Positions 22,044-35,760 are shown, counted from the stretch's first letter. The stretch: 64,000 bases of DNA from Lineus longissimus (GCF_910592395.1 NC_088309.1:13644599-13708598); one strand, 5' to 3'. Notes: generated by a model from the sequence alone, not told the origin. Numbers and translations are program-made.

Positions 22044-23011
22044 AGCTCAGCTGACAAGGTCAGTGTAGCTGGTAATATTACTGAGGGAATGGTGTCTGTC
22101 CTTCCTTCCGTGTCACTTTTGGGCATTTCGTAACCGCAAGTCCTAGACACTTCGTTGACGCTGCTAAATTAGGCGTAACCCAAGATGAACTCAGAAACCA
22201 AAAATCAGCGTGATCCGACCTACAATAAGCGAATGAGGTCATCGGGAAGTTTAAACTTCATTCCCTTTATACCTTGGTCCACAGAGGAAATATTGTTTTC
22301 ACATCTGGCCGAATATTTTTTGAAAATTTTTCGTTTTTACTTGTAATGGAATTAGTTTAGTTTTCACCGCCAGTTGGTGCTACAGGCACATTTAACTTAA
22401 TTTTTGACGATTCAGAAGCCCGGGCTATGACGTATAGTTGCGCAGTTGTATTCTGCGCATGGAATTGGCCAAGGAACTAGGCTATATTTCAGCATACCCA
22501 CTGTGACCAGTCTAAAGATGGCAGATCGATTTTGCAACACAGTAACAAATTTTCTGCTAGAAAGAAGTCAAGTAGGCGATATTATCACTAGTTCCTTTCA
22601 GTGGGTAGTCATAAGGTCTTTAGGGACGACTTTCAGAAATTGGTTCTTGAAAATTTGGCCACAATTCTGTGAAAACGATAATAGAAGTGCACGCTCTGTT
22701 CGCGATGTATTTTGAATTGGAGAATTCCCACAGTATGTGCACTGAATCGGCATGATTCTGTTTGCATTTTAGTTTTTAGTACTACGATTCTTACATGAGT
22801 AAGAGTAGACATTCCAAGCAACACAAAAATGTTACTCCCATAAAATTAATTCAAAATTGACGGAGCTACGTCATTCTGTTCGGCAATTGGCAGCGCTGAT
22901 AAAATACATTGCATGCTAATGCATGCCAAATGGCACACTTTAAAAAGCGCTCATTGGACAACGTAGGGAATCACCAGAAATGACGTCATCGCTGGTCTAA
23001 ATCTATATAAT
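22044..23011 (+). mobile_element. Helentron-like family B element, copy 2 (3' end lost)
   Basis: It starts after a T-run with AGCTCAGCTGACAAGGTCAG and follows copy 1 (13609 onward) through 'gtaggcgatattatcac', 'tcataaggtctttaggga', 'gagaattcccacagtatg' and 'atgacgtcatcgctggtctaaat'. Similarity stops abruptly at 23011, before the palindromic 3' end. The microsatellite near the 5' end is short here (ccttcctt). Confidence 0.7.
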
Positions 23012-24670
23012 TATACTGGAAGGGGGACGAATGAAGTCACACTTAGAGGTGTTGGATCGCCTTGAAATTTTGCATGAATGATGGTGACACCTTACCCTGA
23101 TGCAACGTCTTGGTTTTGTTCAAAAATTTACTTCAGCGGAGCAGTAATGAGGGATTTTCAATCGGACACTGTCAATTCTCCTTACCACTCACAGAAGCCA
23201 AGCCATTGCTGTTAAGTTATGCAGGGGCTTAATCAATTACCTGCACTCCCTGTGGGGTGAATAACATTACCTTTTGAACAGCTGGCTGTAGGGGGATGAT
23301 TGGAACAGCACGTATACCTGCTGACCTGAACCCAGGTTAATGTTTTTTTCAATCCACGATTGCAGGTCACCTGATTTTCGAGATTTCGCGGGAAATGAAA
23401 TTGTAAACAGACGCATGTGTGCAGTTCAAATGTTAACAAAAATGTATTTTTGGTACTTTTGGTTGCTGGACTTGGGTTTTCCCGCAGTTAGGAGCTGGGG
23501 TCAAATTGGTGGTCTATTGTTTACGGGTGTTGTTTTAGTCAGAGCTAGCCCTTGATTATGAAGGGATTTTCAAATTAAGGTGACCATGGTCTTTTTATGT
23601 GCTCACCACAACTTTCAATACTTGAAGTTGATGTATCTGAAGAGGCGCGCTGAACCTGACATGGCCTTAACAAGGAGCTGCTCACGGTGCTGAACTTCTA
23701 AAATCCAAGATCAATCCGTGTGTTGGCATTCTCATATAAAACAGTTAACTCGGCTTATAACTCGACTTACTCGGTTCATGCATGCGCATTTGAAGCCAAG
23801 GCAGACCATTGATAGATTGGTTCCCGATCAACTCACTAGGGCGTATGAGACTCCCTGTAGTCCTAGTAGTCCTTATATCAATGTGTTTGGTCGTATGACA
23901 CTTGTAGCGAGTAGTGTTTTGGGGTTTCTAACGTTAGTGCATTTCTATAGACTATAGTATAGGCCTAGTACATGCCCCTTGACGTCGGACCTCTAGGCTT
24001 CGTAAAAATGATATAGTTTCGATTGTCGGATGATCTATATCCGTACATAGTAATTTCTCTGCTCTCGTCGTATCCCCCTCCCCTTTATGCATATGGATAC
24101 CCATCATCAGGTACCACTGCTTCCTCCACAATTCTGGGGCCCACCAAATTTGCTGGTAGGCAAATTTCTCAGTCTAGTTCTGTTGTTGTTTTTTACGATC
24201 ACATTTCTAATAGGTAAATAGCTTCCTCTATCACCTGCTGGCCAGGCCAATCATTCAGTGCAATAAATAAATATTACATTAACAATATCTCTTCATTTCG
24301 ATTTAGTTCTTCAAAAGGCCTGCTCATGAATACCCATCCCTTTATGTACAATCAGGTGACTCTTGATATCAATTGGCTCTCATCAAAATACAGAGACGAC
24401 AGTTTGTATTCATGAGCAAACCTCTTTTTACAGTCACCTAAGTACCAGCTCGCTCCATTTTAGAAGCCAACTGATGAAATGGAATAGAACACCTCCAACA
24501 TTCACATCAACTCAGATTCTCATTTGGTAACAATTCAACACAGAGATGGATGGTCCCTTACAAATCGAATAAAATCTTCCCACATTTCTATCCTTGACCT
24601 CTTCACTGAACTTTCCCTTTCCATGTGGAGACCATCAAATTTGTTGTCAAGCAAATTTCACAAGTCTAGT
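23012..24670. other. Intronic sequence, no recognised gene
   Basis: No exon, domain or clear element end was seen. Two partly similar stretches, 'accaaatttgctggtaggcaaatttctcagtctagtt' (24147) and 'atcaaatttgttgtcaagcaaatttcacaagtctagtt' (24627), hint at an old local duplication. Confidence 0.4.
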
Positions 24671-24674
24671 TAGT

Positions 24675-25235
24675 GACTTGTTTTCGATGATTATTTCTAT
24701 GGTAGGTACTTCAAGCAAGGACACTGGACATATCCTATGGGTTTTTGATTTGACGTCATCTTCAATGTCACAGAGGTGAAATGGTGTAAATTGGCCGCTT
24801 GAGTGTAACTATGGCACGTTTCATAGCTGCTAAAGCTATGAAATTGAAATTTGACACACGTGACTCCCTTCGTTATGTCACTTCTGAGATCGAATTTCGT
24901 TTCAATCTGATTCTTGACTTGGCCACCAGGGAGTCAGAAGTGGAAACCTAAAAAGTGTGATATCTCTTTGAGTAACTCGTTTTCGATAAATTTTTTATGG
25001 TAGGTTCTCCTACCAAGGATACATCACATATCATATGTGTTTTTGATATGATCATTTAACCACTATACAATATATGTGACACAGGTTTTCAATTTTACCT
25101 TCTCTTCATGGTCACAGAGGTGAAAAGGTGTAAATTGGCCGTTGGGCTGTAACTATGGCAAGCTTCTTAACCGCACTGACTAGGCCTATTCATCACAAAT
25201 TGAGTACACATGTACGTTATAGATTGACCTACATC
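24675..25235 (+). repeat. Family A fragment, both ends lost
   Basis: Two diverged units with 'cgatgattatttctatggtaggta', 'cacagaggtgaaatggtgtaaattggccg' and 'ttggccaccaggga'. The CTCF-like core and DR3 are both decayed here (CCACCAGGGAGT, TGTCACAGAGGTGA). Confidence 0.6.
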
Positions 25236-25314
25236 AGACTGAAGGGTTGAACACAGGTACTGCCATTTTGGCTAGACCTCTAAATCCGAAAGCAATTAGA
25301 ACTCTTTCGAAACC

Positions 25315-25411
25315 GGATATATCTTGTCTTCGTTTCTTCCAATTGGTCTTTGATAGACCAATTGGAAGAAACGAAGATAGACCAATTGGAAGAAACGAAG
25401 ACAAGATATCC
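25315..25411. repeat. Compound hairpin with duplicated arm
   Basis: The left arm GATATATCTTGTCTTCGTTTCTTCCAATTGGTCT is followed by a short loop. The complement then appears twice: first a partial arm (agaccaattggaagaaacgaaga), then the full arm through 'gacaagatatcc'. The structure can fold two ways with stems of about 23 and 34 bp. No TSD was identified. Confidence 0.85.
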
Positions 25412-26150
25412 AAAATGAAAAGTTCCGCTGCAGAGTCATGACTACTCCGCCATTACCATTTATGACGATTACGTTGTTGACCCTTGAATAGATATCCTAC
25501 CACTTTTATGGCTGCTAAAGGCCTACTATTATGTTCGGCTTTTTAGACTCATCCCAGCGTACAAATCGGGTATTGTCCGGTTTGGGATCTTATTGGTGAG
25601 TGGATCCAGTAATTAAAGAACTGGCTCTTGTTTTAGGTTAGGCAGTTTAAGGGCTGAACGAAAGACAATTTTTACGAGAAATTTAATATATTTATTTAGT
25701 GACGGGTGGGTGATAATGGTTGATTGATATGCTAATAGTTATCGGCCACAGTTAGTTTGCATTGTTTATTTCAAGAATTCATAGCACTTTAATAAGTGTT
25801 CAGAATGTTGAGAATATTTTGGCTGCACTGTCTTTCCACCGTATTTGACTCTGTTTTCTTGGCAATGACAAAAAAAACTGCCTCAACTCTCATTCATAAG
25901 ACTTTTAGAGTAGTTTCCTGTCAAGTGATATGTAAGCAACTTGGAGATTTGTAATAATCGTAGATTTTTTTTGAATAGGTGACACCCTGCTGGTTGGATT
26001 TTAATGGATTTATGAAGTGCCTCATGTAGCCTTAAGATTTTGAAAACAGTTTCTGATTATCAGTTTTGAAAAAAATGGTTAAAGAGGTTGAATAGCGCCT
26101 CCAGAAGCAAGCAACAGCGCCACCCGCAGCAGAAATAAGCACTGCTTAGT
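25412..26150. other. Intronic sequence, nothing recognised
   Basis: AT-rich; no domain or repeat relative found. Confidence 0.4.
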
Positions 26151-26640
26151 GACGTCATAGTTTCCATATACGGCATCTCATTTGCATATTTTTACAACCT
26201 TATTTACTACGAGTTATAAATATGCCAGTAGCACGTGTATCATGCCGGGCGGCGATGTCAGGTGTTTCCACTATGGGTTACATAATCGGCTACAAAGAGG
26301 CCAGTGTTCTAGTAAATGAAGTTAGCAATGATAGCGAAAGAATGTTACGCAGTCAATAGCGATAGTAGTGAGTTGGAGAGAGGAGAAAATGGAAAATGGA
26401 GAGAATAGTAGTATGGATTTCGAGTCGCCGGTGGATTCTGGGCCGGTGGAGAGCGAGGCCCCTGATCCGAACAGTACAGAAGAAATGGAGCAGCATATTA
26501 TCCAAGACTTGTTTGACAACGATGACGACTCAAGATATTTGCCAGAATTGCCGGCAATGAATATGAGTGAAGAGGAGATGGGGCCATTCCAGCCAAGTGA
26601 TCTAGCTGTCACTCCTCATGGCAAATGTCGGAGCCTGTAG
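26150..26640 (+). CDS. Promoter-like region and acidic N-terminal ORF of unknown family
   Basis: A CRE (gtgacgtcat, 26151-26160) and an octamer-like atttgcatat (26188-26197) lie 200-240 bp upstream of a Kozak-favourable ATG at 26389, which opens 84 codons to 26640. The product is strongly acidic and Ser-rich (DLFDNDDDSRYLPELPAMNM in the middle). Just past the stop, another frame continues with Arg/Pro-rich coding-like text (CRDAGLVSTPTALRCSPRVVQTPRR), so the stop may reflect a frameshift. I do not recognise the family. It could be the 5' exon of a host or transposon gene. Coordinates cover promoter plus ORF. Confidence 0.35.
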
Positions 26641-26839
26641 AGACGCTGGACTCGTCAGTACGCCAACGGCATTGCGGTGTTCCCCAAGGGTGGTGCAGAC
26701 GCCAAGACGTGAGACTAACACCGGCCGGTGACAGCTGTAGCAGATGGAGCCACGCCACTAAAATTTTTCAAGCATCCGAATGGTACCTTACAGATCCACA
26801 AGGGGCGCGTTACCGAAAATGTTGCAAAAATCAATAACG

Positions 26840-28540
26840 TGATCGTAAATATTGTCATATTTTTCAAGATGAGAGTATGTGAATGATACGCAAACGGTAA
26901 ACCAATGAAAGGCCAGTATCTACTGAACCTTTCAAGTAATTTGGGGGCCTTGAAACTCCTTATATTTATCAATGAAACCTTATTCCCGCCTAAGGTTTTG
27001 ACCGGGCCGTCCAAAACTCCCCATTTTTTGGCGGGCCCTTCCCTTTAACTATGATAACCCATACGTTTATTCTAACTTGGCATGAACTCACCTCTGTGTA
27101 ATATTAGGTACCAACAAGCCCAGGTAAACATGGCTGGAAACAATGGCTGTGTCTGAGATACACCAAGCTTGCCTAAATTCGCATCACATTTATTGTCAAT
27201 AAACTTCAGCCAAAAATAACCATCTTTTGATCATCAAAAAGATCGTTTCATTCTCTTTCTGGTGATACCAACATCATGTTAGTTTGTAAACTGTTTGGTG
27301 TTGAAAATAAAGATTAAAAACAACCATTGTTTACTCACTTTCTTAATTACGCACTGCTAATTAGCATCAGAAACTCGGCTGATCACAGCCTGTGCTGGGA
27401 AATCCCCCGTTGCGGCAACACCCTTGACCTAAGCGAATATTTACAAATCTCACATTCATCTACAGATCAGCAGCTTTTGATTCGTACCCAATTTGCATAT
27501 TAGAAAAATTCCAGAACATCTCATAAAATTAAATCGAAGTTGAGCCTTGATTTCGCCATGAATATACTACAAGAATCATAAAAAAAACTCCCCACAAATC
27601 TCGTATCGAAGGAAAGTGCAAAAAATAATTCAAAATGAACTTTGTATTGAGAAACTTGAATCAACGGCGACGTAGCGCCCTCGTTTTCAAAAGTAGATCC
27701 CCGTAATCCACATTGACTCATCGAACCAAGATGGCTGCTCCCATGTCGCCGATGGCTACGAGACAATACCACCATTGAATATTCATAGGTTGGAGGGTCT
27801 AGGCCTGTCAATTAGACGAGTGCATGTTTTTAACTCACAAGTACATGTTTGGAGAGGTATTGAAAAAATATTTGTTGTGGCAAGTCTACAGATATAAAGA
27901 AATTGTTTGATGAAAAAATTAATTTTGAATTTTGCTAATTTGGTGTTTTGAGATTTTTCTGCCAGTTGGCTGAAAAGAGTGGAAATTTTAATGTCTGTCT
28001 AATTTGTCGATTATCAAAACATTTCCGTGGTCAACTACCAGTTTACTTTTCACTATGTTCTTGCCCGACTGTCCGGAATATCATATCAAAATTTCAGATT
28101 CTCAACCCCACGCAGTATTTGATGTGTCGCGGTCAAACATTGACAATTGAACTGCTAAAAGGCTTAAGAAATCAATGGTGGTCTTGACTCTACACACCAC
28201 TAATAGATTTTAAGCCATTTTTCTTTAGACATAAACTCATATAACTTTTTCCCAATATCTCACTCGAACCTAATATTTGCTGGGCAGAAAGACCACCGCC
28301 AGGGCATAAATCCATAGAATTTTGTCCGGTCATGACCATGATATTTTCTGGGTTTGGGGGTCTGAAGATTTTGGGGTCTTTTTTATCTTAATTTCATGCG
28401 TCCACCATATTTCACGGCTCAGCGGGTTATTTCTTTTCCGTTATCCATGCCGGTGAACATATGAGCCTCAAAGTTCATCAGAATGTTCGCCAGAAACAAT
28501 TTGATTCATAATAACGGAGAAACTGCATTCTGATTGCGCA
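26840..28540. other. Intronic sequence, nothing recognised
   Basis: No exon or element ends recognised. A 96-codon - strand frame at 27521-27811 lacks any supporting feature. Confidence 0.35.
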
Positions 28541-29273
28541 GATAGCACCCCTACTGGACAGTGAGACTACGCATTGATTTTTTCAAGTACTACTTTCCTA
28601 TGCGATCTACGCTGATTGGTCAATTAGTGATGTGGAGCCAGACTGGCGTTCAGGAGGATGCCAACTTTTTGGAGGCTATTTCGCCACTTTACGTGAGTAA
28701 ACCTTTTTATTTTAATAAGAAGAATGTTATTGGAAGAATAGGTTGAATAGATATTTCTTATGTCCAGATGTTGAATTCATTTTGATGCCTTTTGAAGATA
28801 TTTGATGATTTTACCGGCAGTCTCCTATCAGCAATTGAGATTGCTTGGATCCCCCACTTTGCAACAAATTTAATTCATTTCACGGCAAGATCGTCAAACA
28901 TAAGGCAGATTATGTCAATTTTTGAATAATTATTTTCCATTCAGGCAAGTATCTCCCCATTCAACCCAGTAGTTCGAGAGAAAACCCTTCAAAACTCTGG
29001 TCATGTTTGACCTACTTTCAACCCCTTTGAACTAACGAGCAGCTGGGCCAGTGACGGTTCGTCACATGACCAAATTCTTTGCTCTGATTAGTCAATTGGT
29101 CTGGTTGTTGGTAAACAGAGCCACGTGCTCTATTCCTCTTGATGAGTTTTAATGGGAATTTCTGTAGTTTAGGAGAAGAACCCTTCAAAACTTCGTTGGC
29201 AAAACAAGCCAAAAGACAACAGAGCAAGACTGAATTTGAAATAATACGCTATTTTATCAGAAAGTATCATCAA

Positions 29274-29307
29274 TAACATTACTTATCCTTTGGATAAGTA
29301 ATGTTAG
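29274..29307. repeat. Perfect short palindrome
   Basis: taacattacttatcc-tttg-type centre with its exact complement gives a ~15-bp stem and a 3-base loop. It lies about 80 bp upstream of the first coding-like segment of the decayed gene at 29.4-33.4 kb. Confidence 0.85.
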
Positions 29308-29388
29308 CATGGTGTGAATTCTTTCAGTTTCATAGCCATCAAGCTCACAATATAGCTTTCTTACTCTTTTCACTTTCTCACTTCAGGT

Positions 29389-32300
29389 GATGACCAGTTT
29401 GATGTGATCAAATGCCATTTTGAAGCCACTGGTCGTGGACAGAGAGTAACACCTCCTGCTGCTGTCAGCTGCAACAACAGACTTCCTCCAGTTCTTCTTA
29501 CTCCGAAGCACTTGTGGAAAGTCCTGGAACGAGTTAACGGAGGATCTTAGCAAACTGTTACCAACAATACAGCAATCGAAATTGCGCAATCAAGCCGAGA
29601 TGTGTGTCAAAGCAGCATAGCAAATAGTGACAAAGGGTGGCAATCTTTGTTTCATTTTTGGATACCCCACGGATGTTAGCCTCTCTAGGACCATGCTGTG
29701 ATACCTTGAGCATTTTTGAGGGTGATCCTTTACTTGATTTAAATAGTGCAATCTCAGAACATGGTGAAAGATTGGTGGAGACGGAAATTGTTCTTACCTA
29801 TCGATAAGATGTGGACCTTGCTCAATTCTGCAAAAAGAAAAAAATGAATTTTGGTCAATAGCAATTGATAGTGTATTGTTTTGGTGCCAGTACTCGCAGT
29901 GAAAGAGACCTCAAAATGAGCCTGAAAGCAATTTTGGATAGATATTCAAAAACTAATGAATCAAATTCAAAGAACAGAGAGTGCAGATAGGAAAAGTGAC
30001 TATGATCGTTTCAGGGAGAGTTTATCTGAGTTGGTTGTGGTGAATGTATGGGAAACAGTCAATGGCTGATCCTGAACCTGTTGGTGTTACAGTTAATCTA
30101 CAAGGCACTGACAAGTATTGAAGGCAACATTCAAAGTGATACACCTCAGCGGCCTCCCACTGCCAGTCCAGTTGCCAACATTGAGTCTGACCCTGGGAAA
30201 AATTTGGCAGCAATGAACCAGGTACGTGACCTCCGTACACTCAGGGGAAGACCTGAGGACAGCAAAAAGGAAAACTCTAGAGTTGAAGGAACAACTTAGG
30301 GTGTGTTTAGAGGAAAGTTTGTCCCTTGCAAATCAGGCTGATCTCTTAAGCAGAGAAATATTGCAAAAAAATGTGGAGTTGAAAGCCTTGCTAAAAGAAC
30401 ATAATAAACTTCAGACTGATGTTTAGGACAATTCCTCTGAACGCCTACAATATTGAAAAATGATAGAAAGGGACGAAAACTTCGAGAACAAGGAAAAACT
30501 GTAACTGAAAATGAGAAAATTATAGGGCAACACATGGAAAATGGCTGTCAATTTGTTATATGTTTTTTGAAGGACCAAATAAAGAGGTCGCAAACAGAGT
30601 GCAGTACGCATCGTGAAGCGCTATCCGATCTTCACTCAACAAATAGCTGACTTAAGGGTGAAATGAAAACCGAGTGTGATTCCTACCTTGTTGAGATTGA
30701 GGATATTTAACACTGCTGGGCTACATCGGAAACTTGTCACAAAATCTGGAAATATACATTGAGATGTTGTCAAATGAACATTCCTGCTGGAAGTTGTGCA
30801 TCAGCCATTAAATAAATGCAATGCTAGTTGTTTGTTTGACTGTGAAGTTGACTTAAAGGACTTGCCATCCATCTGAAGCATTTGGCGCTTTGCCGACAGA
30901 GACCACGTACTAGCCAAATATCACTTGGCAGACTCAATACTACAAAATGAGAGATACAATGTGCGAAATGCATTCAGATGGTAGCAGCAGGGACCACAGA
31001 AAGTATCTCGGGAATCAGGTTACCCTGTTGGGGTTGTCCTTAGTTTGGGATATATGATGATGCACACAGAAGATGCCTCTACACTCCTTTATGCTGCCAT
31101 AGGTATTTTAAGAGAACTTTCAAATGTCTACCAGTTTGAAGCAAATGTAAAGGAAACGGAGGTTACTTTCATAGAGCTGATCCAGAAACTGATTGCCCTA
31201 ATGTCACACAGAGCTAGTGTCAATAAAGTATACAATCGGGAGTTCGACAAAAAGCGTAAAGAAGTCCTTGGTGATGAAACCGTGCGACTTGATTTCATCT
31301 ACTGCAATTCTCCTTTTCTGCTGGGACTCCACCATGAGAGTAAGAAGGTATTGAAACAGCTGCTGCAGGAAATTGGAGATGGAAAGCTAGGAAGGGACAA
31401 ACTGAACCAATTCAAGAATTTTTCTTCCCCTGGGGAGTCAGCCATTTTGAGGTTCATCAGAGCTGCATGCGACGTGTCAGGGCCACGGGGAGATGACAAA
31501 TCAGGACGCAGAGATGCGTGGGAAGCTTACTGCCACTAGCAGGGTGAGTCATCCCGGATGAAAAGCTACAGAAGCAACAGATTCAACAACTTTTGAAATT
31601 TGTTCCGTTCTCAATGGATGCTTCATGTGTTTTGGACTCTGTGATTCCCCAATTTGCCGTTGAAGGTTGAGAGATCATGGCATGCTGTACTCAAACTGTG
31701 AAGAAACCAGAACTTTTTTTGAAAACGCTACATAATTTGTTTGCTGGATTCGTGGCTGTATCAGACCGTCAACTTCACGATTTTCTCCCAGGTGGGAGGT
31801 CCTATGATGTTTATGACCAAGCCATCCATGAGAAAATGAAACACTGCCAACTCACCGATCTAACTGTGGAACAAAACCTGGGGGACCTTGACTATAGTCT
31901 GTTTATGAGACGTCATGTGTCACTCCATTACAGGTGCTTTATCAACATAATGAAGCGAAATCGAACCTTGTCTTCTTGGTTTCTTGAGAAGAGCAAAACA
32001 GAACACAGTCACCTTTTGTCACTCTCAGCTAAGAAACCCGCTCCCATTGAGATGCAGAAGTAGAGGTCATTGCTAAGAGGAAGTAGCATCTCGCATCAGT
32101 CCAGAGAAAGATTGAAGAGAAAAGGGCCAAAGCAGTCAAACGGAAGGCTGACCTCACTGAGAAGGTGAATAATCATGGTGACATTGCCTCACACCTCAGG
32201 ATCTCAACAGGACTTTCAAACCAGATAATTTAAAGACCATCACAGTACAGATAGCAGCCCTGAATGCCGAAATACAGTACATCCTCTGTTGAAGTCATTC

Positions 32301-33430
32301 AAGCTGAACTGTGAAAAGATCAAAAAGAATCCGAAGACTTACCTGGCAACCTTGGCTGGTACCACAGCAGCTGGTGAGTTGACATTCATTCCATGAATAA
32401 GTAACCTTCATAAATAATAACAAGAATTCATTCATTCAAAATGCTACACTAATGTTAAAACATTAAAAATTGATCGCCTTATAATCCTTCTTTTTCAGAC
32501 AACGAAAATGAACCCGCATCTGACTTGTCTAATGTTTTTGGGAATGATTGGGGGTGTAATATTGATTATTATAGGAACCCTTTCATCTTTGCCTACATTT
32601 GAATAAGAAACTTAAATGTTTTAATTTTCACTCCCAGGCTCTTCCCGAACTGATGGCAGTGCCAATGCTGATGAAGATGCAGAACCTGAAGCTAATACCA
32701 GTAGTAGCCGCATGGACGATGACGAATACTTTTCTTCAGACTACAAAGGCAATGGTAATGATTATGACAGCTCTGCTGGTTCAGATGAGGATCAATTATC
32801 TGAAAATGAAGATGAGACTAATAGTGAGTTTGAAAGTAAATCAGAAAACTTACACTCATTCACTCTTCATCGTACCAGTGCAGCAAATAGAAACCAACCT
32901 TAAACATGTTCAACTGTCATGACACTGACAGTATGATATGATGATGATGATGACAGTAGCCCATTAGGGTACATCGACAAGCAATTGCTAACTTACAGCA
33001 GTATCAGTCTCACAACACACTCACAGATGAATCATGCAACAGATTGCATTTATAGTACATGTGTACACTGAAGGAGTCATGGTATCTTTTAAATTTTCAG
33101 ACCGTGAACCTGGAACGAAGCAGAAGTGTGTTGACACCACAGTTGATGAGTCAAAGTTTTGATCCTTCAAGTTTACTGTCCAAGGTACCAGGGTCGCAGA
33201 GTACTACGAGGATAACCGTCCTTGGAAAGACGGAATGTGCCATCGGAGAGGTTGTGAAGGTTATCTCCCCAGAAAGTGCTGTGGTGAACTTCATGGAGTG
33301 TGTACGGAGGAACTTGTACCACTGACCTGGATCTCCATATATAGCCACTGTCGCCAGTAAATTTGTAGTGGATACGAACTTTCTCATGACAACTGCAACC
33401 TGCAGAATGTGGAATGTTTCCAATCACAAA
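29389..33430 (+). pseudogene. Decayed multi-exon gene of unrecognised family (intron-containing)
   Basis: Coding-like blocks occur in order. 29389-29551 (after 'cacttcag') reads FDVIKCHFEATGRGQRVTPP and ends at a stop. Coiled-coil segments lie at 30226-30426 and 30453-30650. A 164-codon frame at 31045-31539 has MSHRASVNKVYN, FIYCNSPFLLGLHHESKKV and AACDVSGPRGDD; YRSNRFNNF follows in another frame at 31560. 31677-32060 holds LDYSLFMRRHVSLHYRCFIN. A Lys/Arg-rich coiled coil ends at GCTG|gtgagt (32372). An acidic exon covers about 32639-32834, and a last exon starts after 'ttttcag' at 33101. The joins at 32372/32639 and 32834/33101 keep frame, so these are true introns. Internal stops and frameshifts show it is dead. 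I recall similar unnamed proteins from invertebrates but cannot name a function. Confidence 0.55.
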
Positions 33431-34843
33431 GCATTAGCTAAAACATTCTCTGCATATTGAAGAAGTACATTACTGTTTAGTAGTAGTATGCTTACTACAT
33501 GTACACCCTTGTCGGAAAGTTTGAGGACACCAGTTTTTTACAATTTTCTCAAAAGCTACTGTGCCAACTGGAACCAAAGTTTTATGATATCTGGATCAAC
33601 TTCTTGGTTATCATTTACAATAGGTTTGGTTTTTATTGTCAATTAGGTAAAAACGTTATGACCGATTTTCCAGAGGCATGGTTTTTTTACTTTTTTGTAT
33701 GCAGATTTTTCAGCCGTTTTTTTGCAACGTTATCTGGACACTTTAACTAAAAGCAATTTCTAGCAAAAATTGGTAAGTTTGGTCAAAGGTTTTTCGGAAA
33801 AAATACAGTTTTTTGCCATTTTCTCAATGATATTTTGCTGGCCATGATGACACCTTTTGACACTGGCCCAATTATCATTACAGTGGTTATTGGTCACAAT
33901 GATTGATGTGCACTCCAGCCAAATCCTCACCCCATGTCAGATTACCAGACCACATCAAACAATATGATGTGCACTTGGGCCAGGGCCTTAACCCATGTCA
34001 GATTACCTGACCACAGACAACAGGCCAAACCAATTGCAGTGCTGTTTCTTTCTTCTGTAAACATTCCTTTTAAGCCATCCACTACAGGAAAGACGTTTTT
34101 CTAAAACTAGGCACTTAAAATCACCGAAGCCCAGAAACAAATCATTACTTTTAACTGTTAAGGCATGGATAGGGTTTAGTGACCTAGCTTGTTGCTGAAA
34201 TACACAGGACATGAGTTCACTTGCGATTGAGTGGATGGCTCAGACTAGCATTTACAGTAGGGGCGTGTGTCATTTTTTTTGTATTCCACATAAATATGTG
34301 ATGGTCATTGGCTGAGGCCACTTAAAAAGATTAATTTGGTTCTCGTCCCCGCCCGTCCCTGAAATACGACCCGCCTCAAATGTTTTTTTATTTTTCAAAA
34401 AAAAATTTTTGCTCTTCAAAAACAAAAATGTTATATTTTATTTCCAAAACAAACACCAAAAAACGCATACATAGGGGATTTATATGTCCGGTACCGCCAC
34501 CTATAGTATCCCAATGGTTCCTGATAGCTTCTCAGTATACAATCACCTGTTTTGTATCTGCAAATTATTATACATCATTAAAGTTCTTTGATATGAGTAC
34601 TAAAAGTTTCTATCTTTTGACAATCTTGCCAAGTTCTGAATATTCCACTAAAAAACCCCTCTTCCCTGATTTTTTTTGTTGTGGAAAAGGACGGGAACCA
34701 ACTTTTTTGTTAGATGGCCTTACTGATACTGCAAAACAAAATAATGTTTCTCCAAGTTGTTCTGTATATGAGACCATTCTGATTTATGTCTCCATGAAGC
34801 ATAGGGGAGACAACCAGTTAACAGACTTGCAAAAAAATCGCAT

Positions 34844-35760
34844 ATGAGAACTCAGAGAACATGTAGCGACCACTTAGGATGCAGTAAGACTGCTGTGTCC
34901 ACATGGGTAAAGCGACAAGAAACAGATGGCAACACAAGAGTGAGCGAGAGAGCAGGAAGGCCAATATCCACAACTGAGAGGCAAGATCGGACTGGTTCGT
35001 CCAGTCCAACAAGACCCCTTTCTCCGCCCAACGTAGCTCCAGGCTGAGCTGCAACAGCATTGGACAAGAATCAGCCGGGGGAAATAAGAGAGTGGCTGCA
35101 ACAGGCAAACTTGATTGGACGTATTGCTGCCAAGAAGGATGTCCTAACTGATGCCCATAGAAGACAGCGCTTGCAATTTGCCCAAGTAAGATGATTTATA
35201 CAAAGTGTAATTTCTAAAATTATGCTATAACATTTGTTTCAATTTGACACCAAAATTGTTTTATTAGAGTCATCAAAGATACAGGGTTTGAAATGACTGA
35301 AAAAATACAATGAGACGGACTTGGAAATCTGGCATTTCCTCTCCCCTGTGGTTCAAGATGAAATTATCTCCATGTTCTTGCAAACACCGAATTCCCCAAA
35401 TCAATACATAATCAGTGGCATATTTTCTTTTCAGAATCATCTTAATTGGACAATAGAACAATGGAGGAGAGTAGTTTTTATAGACGAAAATTCATTTGTG
35501 GTTAGAAGACATGGTGCTGTCGGCTTCAGGGTAAACACTACAATGCTAACAACATCAAGACATGCCAGCGGAGTGGGAGGATCACAGTATTAATCTAGGG
35601 CTGGATGAATGACCGAGGCAACAGAACTCTTCAAAGGATACGGGGACGGTTCAACCAGAGACAGCATCGTGAGATCCTCGACAGATGTCTCCCATGTATG
35701 CACCATCACTTCCCAGATGGATTCATTTATCAGCATGATAGGTAGGCCTTATAAAAATCA
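34844..35760 (+). pseudogene. Tc1-like transposase, N-terminal and middle parts
   Basis: A helix-turn-helix (LGCSKTAVSTWVKRQ) is followed by the GRPxxTTERxDR hook (GRPISTTERQDR) at about 34870-34990. A second DNA-binding part ends at FAQ|gtaaga (35187). After an intron-like gap, 'ttttcttttcag' (35433) opens NHLNWTIEQWRRVVFIDENSF with the first catalytic Asp of the DDE triad. FIYQHD near 35730 supplies the second Asp. Stops lie near 35040 and 35592. The 35187/35434 join keeps frame, which suggests a spliced transposase, unusual for Tc1. Confidence 0.65.
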
